Shown here: in pieces, positions 7,395 through 13,066 of the stretch | Numbering within the stretch: the stretch's first letter is position 1 | Layout: each line of letters starts with the position of its first letter | NCBI GenBank assembly: GCA_946482045.1 | Contig: CAMLPZ010000101.1 | Location: forward strand, 1-13,066 | Source of the DNA: an uncultured Asticcacaulis sp. | GTDB lineage: Bacteria; Pseudomonadota; Alphaproteobacteria; Caulobacterales; Caulobacteraceae | Direction: 5' to 3' | Length of the DNA stretch: 13,066 nt | Position numbers and translations under genes: made by a program | The notes under the pieces: generated by a model | Told to the model about the DNA's origin: nothing | Database searches by the model: none | The model's input: the letters and a program-made list of their open reading frames with translations, nothing else

Positions 7395-8144
7395 TCACAT
7401 CGGCCTAAAACGCCCCTGGAAGGCAGCGCTTACTGGCACGGTCTCGGCGCAACCATCTAAGTTTACTCTGAACCGGCCGTCGTCATCGCGACGCACGGTC
7501 CGTATAGCCGACACCCGGACTATTGCGCTGCGGTGAACCTGCCAGAAAACCTCTGGATCGAGTTGCCCAATTAGCTCTTTCAGCGGCGTGCGGATATGGG
7601 CCGAACCCGAAGCGGTCAGCACGCAGGTATATTTATCCTCGGAACGGAAGGCCAGTACGTCATCGACAGATATCATGCGAATGGCGTCGCCAGCACCTGC
7701 AGCTATCCAGCTCATCCACCGTACGGGTTGGGTAAGCCGTGTCCGTAAGACCTCCAGCAACGCGGCTGTGTCCGCCGGTTGACGGTCATCGATACGCTTT
7801 TTAAGGCGGGTGACCGTGGCAATTAGCCGCTCGCGCCGCATAGGTTTCAACAGATAGTCAACGGCACCCTCCTCAAACGCTCGCACTGCGAACTCGTCAT
7901 AGGCTGTCACGAAGACAACATGCGCATTTCCTGCAATGCGCGCGACCTCAAGCCCACTCATGCCAGGCATCCGGATATCCAGAAAGACGATGTCGGGGCG
8001 CAAGTCCTGGATGGCCTCGATAGCCGCCAGCCCGTCGGCACATTCGGCAACTATGACGAGGTCCGGCCACAACTCCGCCAGCAGGTCTTTCATTTCCCGG
8101 CGCTGGACGCCTTCGTCCTCAGCAATTACGGCAGTTATGCTCAT
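7395..8144 (-). CDS. LytTR-family response regulator
   Basis: A 249-residue DNA-binding response regulator. The receiver domain (about 1-120) has the acidic pocket E9/D10, phospho-acceptor Asp56 (FLDIRMPG), Thr80 (FVTAYDEFAVRAF) and Lys100 (YLLKPMRR). The LytTR domain (about 145-248) shows AFRSEDKYTCV, the IRTPLKEL segment, FWQVHRSAIV and a final FQGRF. Family members bind direct repeats upstream of targets with a beta-sheet fold instead of a helix-turn-helix. The ATG at 8144 overlaps the kinase stop (ATGA, 8141-8144) and has no clear ribosome binding site, so translational coupling to the kinase is expected. Targets are unknown; the divergent hydrolase is the nearest candidate. Confidence 0.95.
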   Translation of the reverse strand: MSITAVIAEDEGVQRREMKDLLAELWPDLVIVAECADGLAAIEAIQDLRPDIVFLDIRMPGMSGLEVARIAGNAHVVFVTAYDEFAVRAFEEGAVDYLLKPMRRERLIATVTRLKKRIDDRQPADTAALLEVLRTRLTQPVRWMSWIAAGAGDAIRMISVDDVLAFRSEDKYTCVLTASGSAHIRTPLKELIGQLDPEVFWQVHRSAIVRVSAIRTVRRDDDGRFRVNLDGCAETVPVSAAFQGRFRPM

Positions 8145-9340
8145 GGCGCCGGCATTTCAATCACGGCGCATGTACCGCCGCCTTCGCGTCCGCCAATTCG
8201 CAGTGACGCCGTCTCGCCGAACATATTTCTCAACTGCGCCCTTATATTCGCCAAGCCAAGACCATCGCTGGGTCCAGGCACCAGACCCGCACCATCATCT
8301 TCTACCGCCACGGTAAGCTGCCCATCGTGCACGTCAGCATGGATTCTGATGTTCCCCTGTCCAGGTTTTGGCTCGATACCGTGCTTAACGGCATTTTCGA
8401 CCAGCGAGATCAGAATCAGCGACGGAAAGGGCAAGGCTCGTACGTCGGCATCGACCGCTATCACTATACCGAGGCGATCCGCCATGCGCACATTCATCAA
8501 TTCGAGGTAGCGTCGGCACAGGTCGATCTGGTGGCCAAGTGTGGTTTGCGTTCGTCCGTCATCGCGGAAGCTCGGAAGCGTCGCGCGCAGATAATCGGCA
8601 AGTGCATCGATAGTTGCTGCAGCGCGTTGCGGATCTGTCGCCACCAAAGAACGCACCGACGCCAGGGTGTTGAACAAAAAGTGCGGCTCGACTTGGGCCT
8701 GGAGCACGGCCAGGCGCAGATCAGCCGCGTCGCGCTCGGACTTGAGGGTGCCGACCTGTGTCTGTGCCGCGTGCGCGGCCAGCCTCCGCCGCTCACTCAG
8801 GTATTGGAACAGCGCAAAGCCACCACCCACTGCCACAAACACCAGCGTGCTTCCATCCAGGGTAAAGCGAAGGGCATGCGACACGACTGAAAAAAACCAC
8901 GGAACTTGCGTTGCCGCCATGTGCTGATCGCCAAGGGGCGCCATGAGGCGGTTGTGATAATCATTCACCCAAAGTTCGGCCGTTTTTGCAACAGCGAGTC
9001 CGGCCAACAGGGCGGCCACAACCAGCATCCGCTCCCAACGCAAAGGGAGGCCAATATAGCGTATGCCGGTAGCCAGCAGAGGCCCGGCGCTGACCATGAC
9101 CAGGCCGCCCAAACAGGCGATCGCGGCCAATGACGGCCAGTCGCTCAGAGCATTCATTCCAAAGGCATGCCAGGAGGCGTAGCCGGCGCCATAGATCACG
9201 GCGACTGGCCAGAACAGCCAGCCACGGCGCAACCACCAAGGCCAACTGAAGGCCGGGTACATGTCGTGGCGCCGCCACCATCCCCATGCTTCCGGTCGGG
9301 CATCGGGTAGCGGTCGGTTCAGTTTGCTTGCGCGAGTCAT
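8141..9340 (-). CDS. membrane sensor histidine kinase, LytS/AlgZ (His_kinase PF06580) type
   Basis: A 399-residue kinase paired with the LytTR regulator. The ATG at 9340 has AGGA about eight bases upstream. Residues ~40-180 contain four likely membrane segments (near 41-60, 70-93, 104-120 and 152-180) with only short loops. There is therefore no large periplasmic sensor, and the signal is probably sensed in or near the membrane. A short coiled-coil linker (182-212) leads to the His_kinase domain with the phospho-acceptor His220 in QVEPHFLFNTLASVR. The ATPase part has the N box around Asn316 (SLVENAVKHGIEP) and G boxes DDGAGL (348-353) and GLGLANIRAQL. All key residues are present, so it should be active. 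It is co-transcribed with the regulator. Confidence 0.95.
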   Translation of the reverse strand: MTRASKLNRPLPDARPEAWGWWRRHDMYPAFSWPWWLRRGWLFWPVAVIYGAGYASWHAFGMNALSDWPSLAAIACLGGLVMVSAGPLLATGIRYIGLPLRWERMLVVAALLAGLAVAKTAELWVNDYHNRLMAPLGDQHMAATQVPWFFSVVSHALRFTLDGSTLVFVAVGGGFALFQYLSERRRLAAHAAQTQVGTLKSERDAADLRLAVLQAQVEPHFLFNTLASVRSLVATDPQRAAATIDALADYLRATLPSFRDDGRTQTTLGHQIDLCRRYLELMNVRMADRLGIVIAVDADVRALPFPSLILISLVENAVKHGIEPKPGQGNIRIHADVHDGQLTVAVEDDGAGLVPGPSDGLGLANIRAQLRNMFGETASLRIGGREGGGTCAVIEMPAP

Positions 9341-9342
9341 GG

Positions 9343-9411
9343 TTCATCCTAGCGGGTTCCGGCAGCGATCGCACCCTGTCTCGTCGGTTGTATGCCCTCT
9401 TCATCCTATCG
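9343..9411. repeat. two imperfect direct repeats in the divergent kinase/hydrolase promoter region
   Basis: TTCATCCTAGCG (9343-9354) and TTCATCCTATCG (9400-9411) differ at one base and start 57 bases apart; weaker similarity (a shared CCGG) continues downstream of each. LytTR proteins bind paired direct repeats, but usually about two helical turns apart. The first copy also includes the kinase ribosome binding site on the other strand. The repeat is real; a binding function is only a possibility. Confidence 0.35.
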
Positions 9412-9436
9412 AATGCCGGTTTGGTCGCACACGCCA

Positions 9437-9463
9437 TTCACAGGCCCGCGTGACACCTATGCT
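9437..9463 (+). promoter_or_regulatory. weak candidate promoter for the metal-knuckle hydrolase
   Basis: TTCACA (9437-9442) and TATGCT (9458-9463), 15 bases apart, lie about 32 bases before the ATG. The hexamers are fair but the spacer is short of the usual 16-18. The region must hold divergent promoters for this gene and the kinase. Confidence 0.2.
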
Positions 9464-9494
9464 TTGCAAGCTTCAATTACAAAAAGGATCGGCC

Positions 9495-10598
9495 ATGCAA
9501 CCTGAAACCCGCCGACGTTTATTGGTCAATTCGATGGCCGCCGGCCTTGGCACGTGGGCATTTCCTACGTTGGCCGCACCAAGGCAATACATCTGCCCGC
9601 CATGCGGTTGCACTGCCGACGGCCGGCGATTCGGCCAGGCGGGAGTTTGTCCGGCATGCGGCATGAAGCTCGTTCTGACAACCAATGCCACCGCGTCGAT
9701 ATTCGAGCCCCGGGTGCTGGACCCCGGCGCCGGCCAGTTTGAAATGGCGGCGGGTCCGGCGCGTATCGGGGCGAGGCTGACGGTTCACTATTACCGGCCT
9801 CAGAGCTTCACATCGGACTCGCCCGTACTGATCGTCCTGGCGGGTGCCGGGCGCAATGCCGGCACCTATCGCGATGCTTGGATCGCTGAAGCTGACCGCG
9901 CGGGTGTCCTCATTGCAGCGCCGTCCTACCCAGAGGATAGCTATGACATCGCCAGCTATCAAATGGGCGGGGTGATCAGGGATCTCATCATCGACAACAT
10001 GCCGTCCGGTGCCGCAGGTTATGCGGCGCACGTTCATTTGCGCGATGAGGATATCCGTTTTGCGGTCAACTCGGATCCGAGCCGGTGGATATTCGAGGAT
10101 TTCGATCGCCTGTTCCATCTGCTGGTCGCGCAGACGGGCTCACGCCGGACCCATTATGACCTGTTTGGCCATTCGGCCGGTGGCCAGATCGCACACCGTC
10201 ACGTCCTGTTTCATCCGCACTCGCACGCAGACCGCGTCGTGGCAGCCAATGCGGGCTTATACACCTTACCGGATATTGGGACCCCGCCGTTACTGGGTAT
10301 GGCTGGAACCGGCGTAACGACGGATGGGCTTCGTGAAGCTTTAGAACAGAATCTGATCATTCTGGCCGGAGAAAATGACACGAACCAGTACAATGGCGGC
10401 AGCCTTTTGCACACACCGCTCATCGACGCGACGGGCATCGATCGCATGGAACGGGCGAGGCATTTCTACAAATACGCGGGTATTGCAGCGCAAGCCCTAC
10501 AGGCCGAATTCGCGTGGTCATTCAGTGTGGTGGCCAATACAGGTCACGATTTTCGAGCTATGACTGCCGCCGCCGCGAAGATGCTCTATCCGGCTTAG
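9495..10598 (+). CDS. Tat-exported alpha/beta hydrolase with N-terminal metal-binding knuckle
   Basis: A 367-residue exported hydrolase. The ATG at 9495 is preceded by AAGGA (9484-9488) with a six-base gap. The frame is open upstream, but only as sequence antisense to the kinase start. The N-terminus ETRRRLLVNSMAAG is twin-arginine-like. Residues 32-60 form a Cys-rich knuckle, YICPPCGC and VCPACGMKLV (C34, C37, C39, C52, C55), like the heavy-metal-binding domain of copper ATPases and similar appended zinc-ribbon modules. The rest is an alpha/beta hydrolase: GAGRNAGTYRDAW (oxyanion region), GHSAGG with Ser227, Asp295 in AGENDT and His351 in NTGHDF. It diverges from the LytTR kinase operon, suggesting control by that system. 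The substrate is unknown. The metal knuckle may be structural, regulatory or a metal sensor. Confidence 0.85.
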   Translation: MQPETRRRLLVNSMAAGLGTWAFPTLAAPRQYICPPCGCTADGRRFGQAGVCPACGMKLVLTTNATASIFEPRVLDPGAGQFEMAAGPARIGARLTVHYYRPQSFTSDSPVLIVLAGAGRNAGTYRDAWIAEADRAGVLIAAPSYPEDSYDIASYQMGGVIRDLIIDNMPSGAAGYAAHVHLRDEDIRFAVNSDPSRWIFEDFDRLFHLLVAQTGSRRTHYDLFGHSAGGQIAHRHVLFHPHSHADRVVAANAGLYTLPDIGTPPLLGMAGTGVTTDGLREALEQNLIILAGENDTNQYNGGSLLHTPLIDATGIDRMERARHFYKYAGIAAQALQAEFAWSFSVVANTGHDFRAMTAAAAKMLYPA

Positions 10599-10760
10599 AT
10601 ACGCCACTGACGTTCGAAGGCACCGTTGCCGGCCGCCTTGCGCCAGATGCGGAAGTGGCTTCGAGACGAAACGCATGTGCTTGATTGCCTCGATAGCAGA
10701 TATTTTCAGGTCGCCTGGACTCGGAGGATCGTTAAGTCATCCCATCCGGACTTCTGCGCC
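10599..10760. other. gap between convergent genes, nothing identified
   Basis: 162 bases between the hydrolase and the first small membrane protein gene. No T-tracted hairpin was found. In the frame after the hydrolase stop one can read PLTFEGTVAGRLAPDAEV before a stop, which looks protein-like and could be a relic. I could not match it to any gene in the window. Confidence 0.3.
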
Positions 10761-11165
10761 TCATATGGCTCTGGATCGGTAACGATCCCACGCCGCTTCC
10801 AGCCAACCCTTTTTCAGAGCCACAACCAGGACTGCCAATTCCAGAGGCCACGCTGCGCAGGAAACGCAGCCAAACACCAATGCCGGGATTAAACCGATTG
10901 TTCCGCCAACCACGACGCCCTTCTCCATGATCGCCAGAGCCCAGGCAAAAAGAAAGGCGCTTATGCCAGCTATTAAGCCCAGTGCGAGGTAGGTAAGCAG
11001 AAAGAACCCTTCTAAATCGTCTGCGACTGACGCAATTGATCCGAGAAGGCCGCACCCGACAATGGCCGCGACAAGATACCAGAAAGTCCGACCGCCCCTT
11101 TCCCCGCCTTGCGGCCCAGGCCAAGCCAAACGCACAGATTTAAGCAGTCCATCGAAGGCGTTCAT
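10761..11165 (-). CDS. small polytopic membrane protein, unknown function
   Basis: 134 residues, not recognised. The ATG at 11165 has AAGGTG six bases upstream, and a possible -10 (TATAAG on the minus strand, 11198-11193) lies about 27 bases before it. After a basic, Gly-rich head come three to four membrane segments (about 27-48, 53-79, 83-103, 104-117). A charged tail (KKGWLEAAWDRYRSRAI) is probably cytoplasmic. Cysteines at 38, 100 and 103 sit in membrane segments. It is monocistronic by spacing and runs tail-to-tail with the metal-knuckle hydrolase. Hydrophobicity, ribosome binding site and frame support a real gene; no function can be proposed. Confidence 0.7.
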   Translation of the reverse strand: MNAFDGLLKSVRLAWPGPQGGERGGRTFWYLVAAIVGCGLLGSIASVADDLEGFFLLTYLALGLIAGISAFLFAWALAIMEKGVVVGGTIGLIPALVFGCVSCAAWPLELAVLVVALKKGWLEAAWDRYRSRAI

Positions 11166-11192
11166 TGCAGCACCTTAGTTGATTTGTCGTCC

Positions 11193-11198
11193 CTTATA
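11193..11198 (-). promoter_or_regulatory. possible -10 element for the 134-residue membrane protein
   Basis: TATAAG on the minus strand matches the -10 consensus in five of six positions and lies about 27 bases before the ATG. No good -35 is seen 16-18 bases upstream (TTCGCC at 17). Confidence 0.25.
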
Positions 11199-11260
11199 GG
11201 GCTAGCACAACTTATGGCGAAATGTAGCAAGCTTTCTTGATCCGCCGCCGCCGTCACACT

Positions 11261-11392
11261 GCTGCGGCCAATGGCATCCAGGGCGACCTGCTGGGCACGC
11301 CGGCCGGGAAGACGCGGCGCGCGGGCTCACTGGCCAATCCATCGGCGAAGGACGTCTGGATGGTCGATCCGCGACGGAAGGCAAGTGTTTAA
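11261..11392 (+). pseudogene. 3'-end remnant of a second beta-helix protein gene
   Basis: In frame from 11261 to the TAA at 11390-11392 the sequence reads a 43-residue tail nearly identical to the C-terminus of the beta-helix protein at 4970-7027. From GIQGDLLG to the last Val, 35 of 39 residues are identical (differences A/T, V/R, P/S, G/S). By my count the DNA differs at 22 of 120 positions, mostly at synonymous sites. Similarity stops abruptly just upstream of 11261, where the frame meets a TAG at 11225-11227, and there is no start codon or ribosome binding site. It is the tail of a gene whose remaining ~640 codons are gone. The mainly silent divergence shows that the copy evolved as a functional protein before it was lost. 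Confidence 0.88.
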
Positions 11393-11444
11393 GAGGCGTC
11401 AGCCGCTCCCGGTAATGCTTTACACTATCAAGTCGCGATGCGGC

Positions 11445-11798
11445 TCAGAACGGGTTGCATACCGGGTAGGCCATTTTCAGGACGTTATCGGCCGTGATCG
11501 CAAAGACGATAAAGGCGGCCGCCGATAGGCTCAACCCTAGCAAGGTTCGGTTTCGGAAGGCGAACCTGATGGCGAAGAACAGCCATGCCATCATTGCGGC
11601 GAACAGTGCCGCATACAGCGTTTCAGGCATTTCCTGGACAAATCCCAGTTTGTCCCAGGCCGGGTCAAGGTACCTTCCGATCAGACACACAAAGGTCATT
11701 CCGACGGATGCCAGAAAGCCCGTCGCGATAAGGACAATCCCTTTGACAATTACCCAGATCGGCGCATGGTTCTGTTTTATGGTATCGTTGGGCGACAT
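11445..11798 (-). CDS. small three-segment membrane protein, unknown function
   Basis: 117 residues, not recognised. The ATG at 11798 has AGGA twelve bases upstream, a rather long gap. Three membrane segments are clear (about 14-41, 60-81 and 87-107), joined by a loop with acidic and aromatic residues (RYLDPAWDKLGFVQEMPETLY) and a basic turn (RFAFRNR). The C-terminus ends in YPVCNPF. It lies between the beta-helix remnant and a 160-residue membrane protein on the same strand, 95 bases from the latter, with no clear promoter of its own. It may be co-transcribed with that neighbour. Confidence 0.65.
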   Translation of the reverse strand: MSPNDTIKQNHAPIWVIVKGIVLIATGFLASVGMTFVCLIGRYLDPAWDKLGFVQEMPETLYAALFAAMMAWLFFAIRFAFRNRTLLGLSLSAAAFIVFAITADNVLKMAYPVCNPF

Positions 11799-11893
11799 CG
11801 ATGTTAGGTGTCCTTAGGGTGAAGTTGGCTAGCAGGGTGACATCATGACTGCGAAGATGATTGTCCGTGTCGTGAGACCCCGTTTTCGCTCAG

Positions 11894-12376
11894 TCATGTA
11901 TGTATGCTTTGTCCTTTCGCGGCAATCAGGGCTTCGATCTTGCGCCAGGCCCGGTTGATCTGGCCGTCGTCGAACATCCGGGGCGACTCGAAAATGCGCC
12001 CATCGGTGAGCCCGACGATGAGGCTGACGCAGGGCAGGCCATTGTCGCTGTCCCCACCCAGTTCGTAGATCTCGCGTTCCAAGGATTCAATCTGGCCCGG
12101 ATAGACCAGGATATCAGGATCACTCTTGGCGCGGATGCGCAAATATGTGTCGCCTATGATCCATTCGTGCCGCCCTAGTGTCGCCGCGCGCACAACGAAA
12201 AATAGCCCCGATAAAGCAAAGACCGCAGGCATGAGGGCTTCCAGCGGCGAAACTGTTCCGTCAAGCATACCGGGCAGCCGAAGGTAGAGGAGCGCGGCGC
12301 CTGCCACGATCAGCGGGAGACCGCCAACGGCATTAAGCCATCTCGCCGACGCGCCCGACCTGCTGCTGATTTCCAT
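11894..12376 (-). CDS. membrane-anchored protein with a cytoplasmic C-terminal domain, unknown function
   Basis: 160 residues. The ATG at 12376 follows GGGGGGAA at good spacing. Two membrane segments (about 14-34 and 45-66) form a hairpin, leaving a soluble domain (about 68-155) on the cytoplasmic side. This domain is rich in beta-strand patterns (HEWIIGDTYLRIRA, CVSLIVGLTDGRIFESPRMF) and ends with a helix (INRAWRKIEALIAAKG). The layout resembles bacterial PH-like (bPH) domain membrane proteins, but this is by general shape only. Confidence 0.68.
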   Translation of the reverse strand: MEISSRSGASARWLNAVGGLPLIVAGAALLYLRLPGMLDGTVSPLEALMPAVFALSGLFFVVRAATLGRHEWIIGDTYLRIRAKSDPDILVYPGQIESLEREIYELGGDSDNGLPCVSLIVGLTDGRIFESPRMFDDGQINRAWRKIEALIAAKGQSIHT

Positions 12377-12397
12377 ATCGTTCCCCCCGATTGGGCA

Positions 12398-12426
12398 AAC
12401 TTACGAGGTAGCGAGGAAAACATCAA
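12398..12426 (-). promoter_or_regulatory. candidate promoter for the 160-residue membrane protein
   Basis: On the minus strand, TTGATG (12426-12421), a 17-base spacer and TAAGTT (12403-12398) lie in the short gap behind the acetylesterase. The start would be near 12391, leaving a ~15-base leader containing the GGGGGGAA ribosome binding site. Hexamer matches are moderate. Confidence 0.35.
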
Positions 12427-12442
12427 CGCCGGTCAGTCGGTC

Positions 12443-12466
12443 CCGGACCGCGCGGCCGCGATCCGG
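12443..12466 (-). terminator. GC-rich hairpin at the acetylesterase stop codon
   Basis: A 24-base inverted repeat starts directly after the stop codon. CCGGATCGCG pairs with CGCGGTCCGG (one G-T pair) around a GCCG loop. There is no T-tract, so it would be a weak intrinsic terminator, an mRNA 3'-end stabiliser, or a barrier before the downstream promoter. Confidence 0.45.
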
Positions 12467-13066
12467 CTATCGTTCCACTGGAACTTCAAAGGTGCTGGCC
12501 GGCAGTTGCGCTTCGTCGAAGAGGTTGACGACCGGAAAATCAGCCCAGGCGTGCCGGACCCGCGTCACGGCCTTGCCGTCCCCCTTCAGGCGAACAATGC
12601 TGCCATCGACCGTGCCGTTGGCATAGCGGCAGGTGCCAGGTTCAGCACCGCAGAGCTCAAATCCGATCGCGTTCGCGCTGCTGCGCGTGCGCAGGCTGCC
12701 GGTCACGTCGGCAAAGGTCAGAACGACCTCATCGCCGGTAGTGGTTGCCGAGGCGATCCTGGGACCGCTTGCCGGTTGTTTGACGCCGTAGGCGAGGGCG
12801 TCCATTGCCCTTGCCATGCGCCGGCCGACCTCATGCTTTTCGCCAGGGTGGATGTCTACCGGATCGCCAAGATCGATCGTCGAGACAATGGCCGCATGGC
12901 CGTCCGCCTCGGCCATGCGGCGCTGATCGTTGCGCACGTTCGCCCAGCCGCTTTCCCGCGGCGCGACGGCCGGCGTGCCGTAGGCCGACAACTGAACGAT
13001 CACGAAGGGCAGGGCGGGCTGCCCGAACTGACGGCGCCAATCCGTAGCCATGGCGCTGAGCCGGCC
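12467..13066 (-). CDS. sialate O-acetylesterase-family (SGNH) protein, C-terminal part
   Basis: The last 199 residues of a gene that enters from the right edge. The frame is open to base 13066 (GRLSAMATDWRRQFGQ), so an internal ATG at 13051 is not the true start. Signature stretches are DWRRQFGQ...PFVIVQLSAYG, STIDLGDPVDIHPGEKHEVGRRMARA and the ending ADFPVVNLFDEAQLPASTFEVP. DIHP supplies the catalytic Asp and His of the SGNH fold; the Ser lies outside the window. Family members remove O-acetyl groups. In polysaccharide-degrading bacteria many act on acetylated hemicellulose or pectin, not sialic acid, and the local setting favours that reading. The C-terminal ~70 residues form a beta-sandwich-like end. 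Two cysteines in CGAEPGTC may pair. Confidence 0.9.
   Translation of the reverse strand, partial: GRLSAMATDWRRQFGQPALPFVIVQLSAYGTPAVAPRESGWANVRNDQRRMAEADGHAAIVSTIDLGDPVDIHPGEKHEVGRRMARAMDALAYGVKQPASGPRIASATTTGDEVVLTFADVTGSLRTRSSANAIGFELCGAEPGTCRYANGTVDGSIVRLKGDGKAVTRVRHAWADFPVVNLFDEAQLPASTFEVPVER

Noticed and set aside
9261..9494. Upstream extension of the metal-knuckle hydrolase frame
   Set aside because: It overlaps the kinase start on the other strand. The ATG at 9495 has AAGGA at ideal spacing and starts a Tat-like signal.
10626..10892. An 88-codon plus-strand open frame overlapping the 134-residue membrane protein
   Set aside because: No ribosome binding site and no recognisable motif. 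The opposite strand has a hydrophobicity pattern and ribosome binding site typical of a real gene.

Overview
The window looks like an accessory carbohydrate-scavenging region of a Gram-negative alphaproteobacterium. The best guess is Caulobacterales (Asticcacaulis/Caulobacter/Phenylobacterium type), with Sphingomonadales as the alternative. The grounds are a very large TonB-dependent receptor with a VVVTGSRI-type TonB-box/plug start, Tat-exported hydrolases, a sialate O-acetylesterase-family protein and a fairly GC-rich codon usage. No rRNA, tRNA, CRISPR array, transposase or integrase was found.

Layout. (1) 1-571 is a long AT-rich control region. It holds a near-palindrome of LacI-operator type (162-177) abutting a possible promoter, a second possible promoter, and two hairpins in the presumed leader. 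(2) 572-3682 encodes the TonB-dependent receptor and is closed by a strong intrinsic terminator (3792-3822). (3) 3949-7027 is a two-gene operon: a secreted alpha/beta hydrolase and a Tat-exported right-handed beta-helix protein. (4) 7028-7394 lies between convergent genes and carries inverted CACGAAC repeats. (5) 9340-7395 (minus strand) is a LytS/AlgZ-type histidine kinase and a LytTR response regulator overlapping by 4 bp. (6) 9495-10598 is a divergent Tat-exported alpha/beta hydrolase with an N-terminal CPxC...CPxC metal-binding knuckle. (7) 10761-12376 (minus strand) holds three small membrane proteins of unknown function. Among them, at 11261-11392 on the plus strand, is a 44-codon remnant of the C-terminus of a second beta-helix protein. 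(8) 12467-13066 (minus strand) is the C-terminal part of a sialate O-acetylesterase-like enzyme that runs off the right edge.

How it may work together (inference). The receptor would import oligosaccharides. The secreted beta-helix protein and the hydrolase, and perhaps the acetylesterase, would trim an acetylated or esterified plant-type polysaccharide in the periplasm or outside the cell. The LytTR system is probably a separate regulatory unit and may control the divergent metal-knuckle hydrolase. The most striking structural signal is the duplicated 3' end of the beta-helix gene: 35 of 39 residues are identical, in direct orientation, bracketing about 4.2 kb with the two-component system and hydrolase. 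It is either the relic of a lost paralogue or the scar of an insertion at a gene's 3' end.
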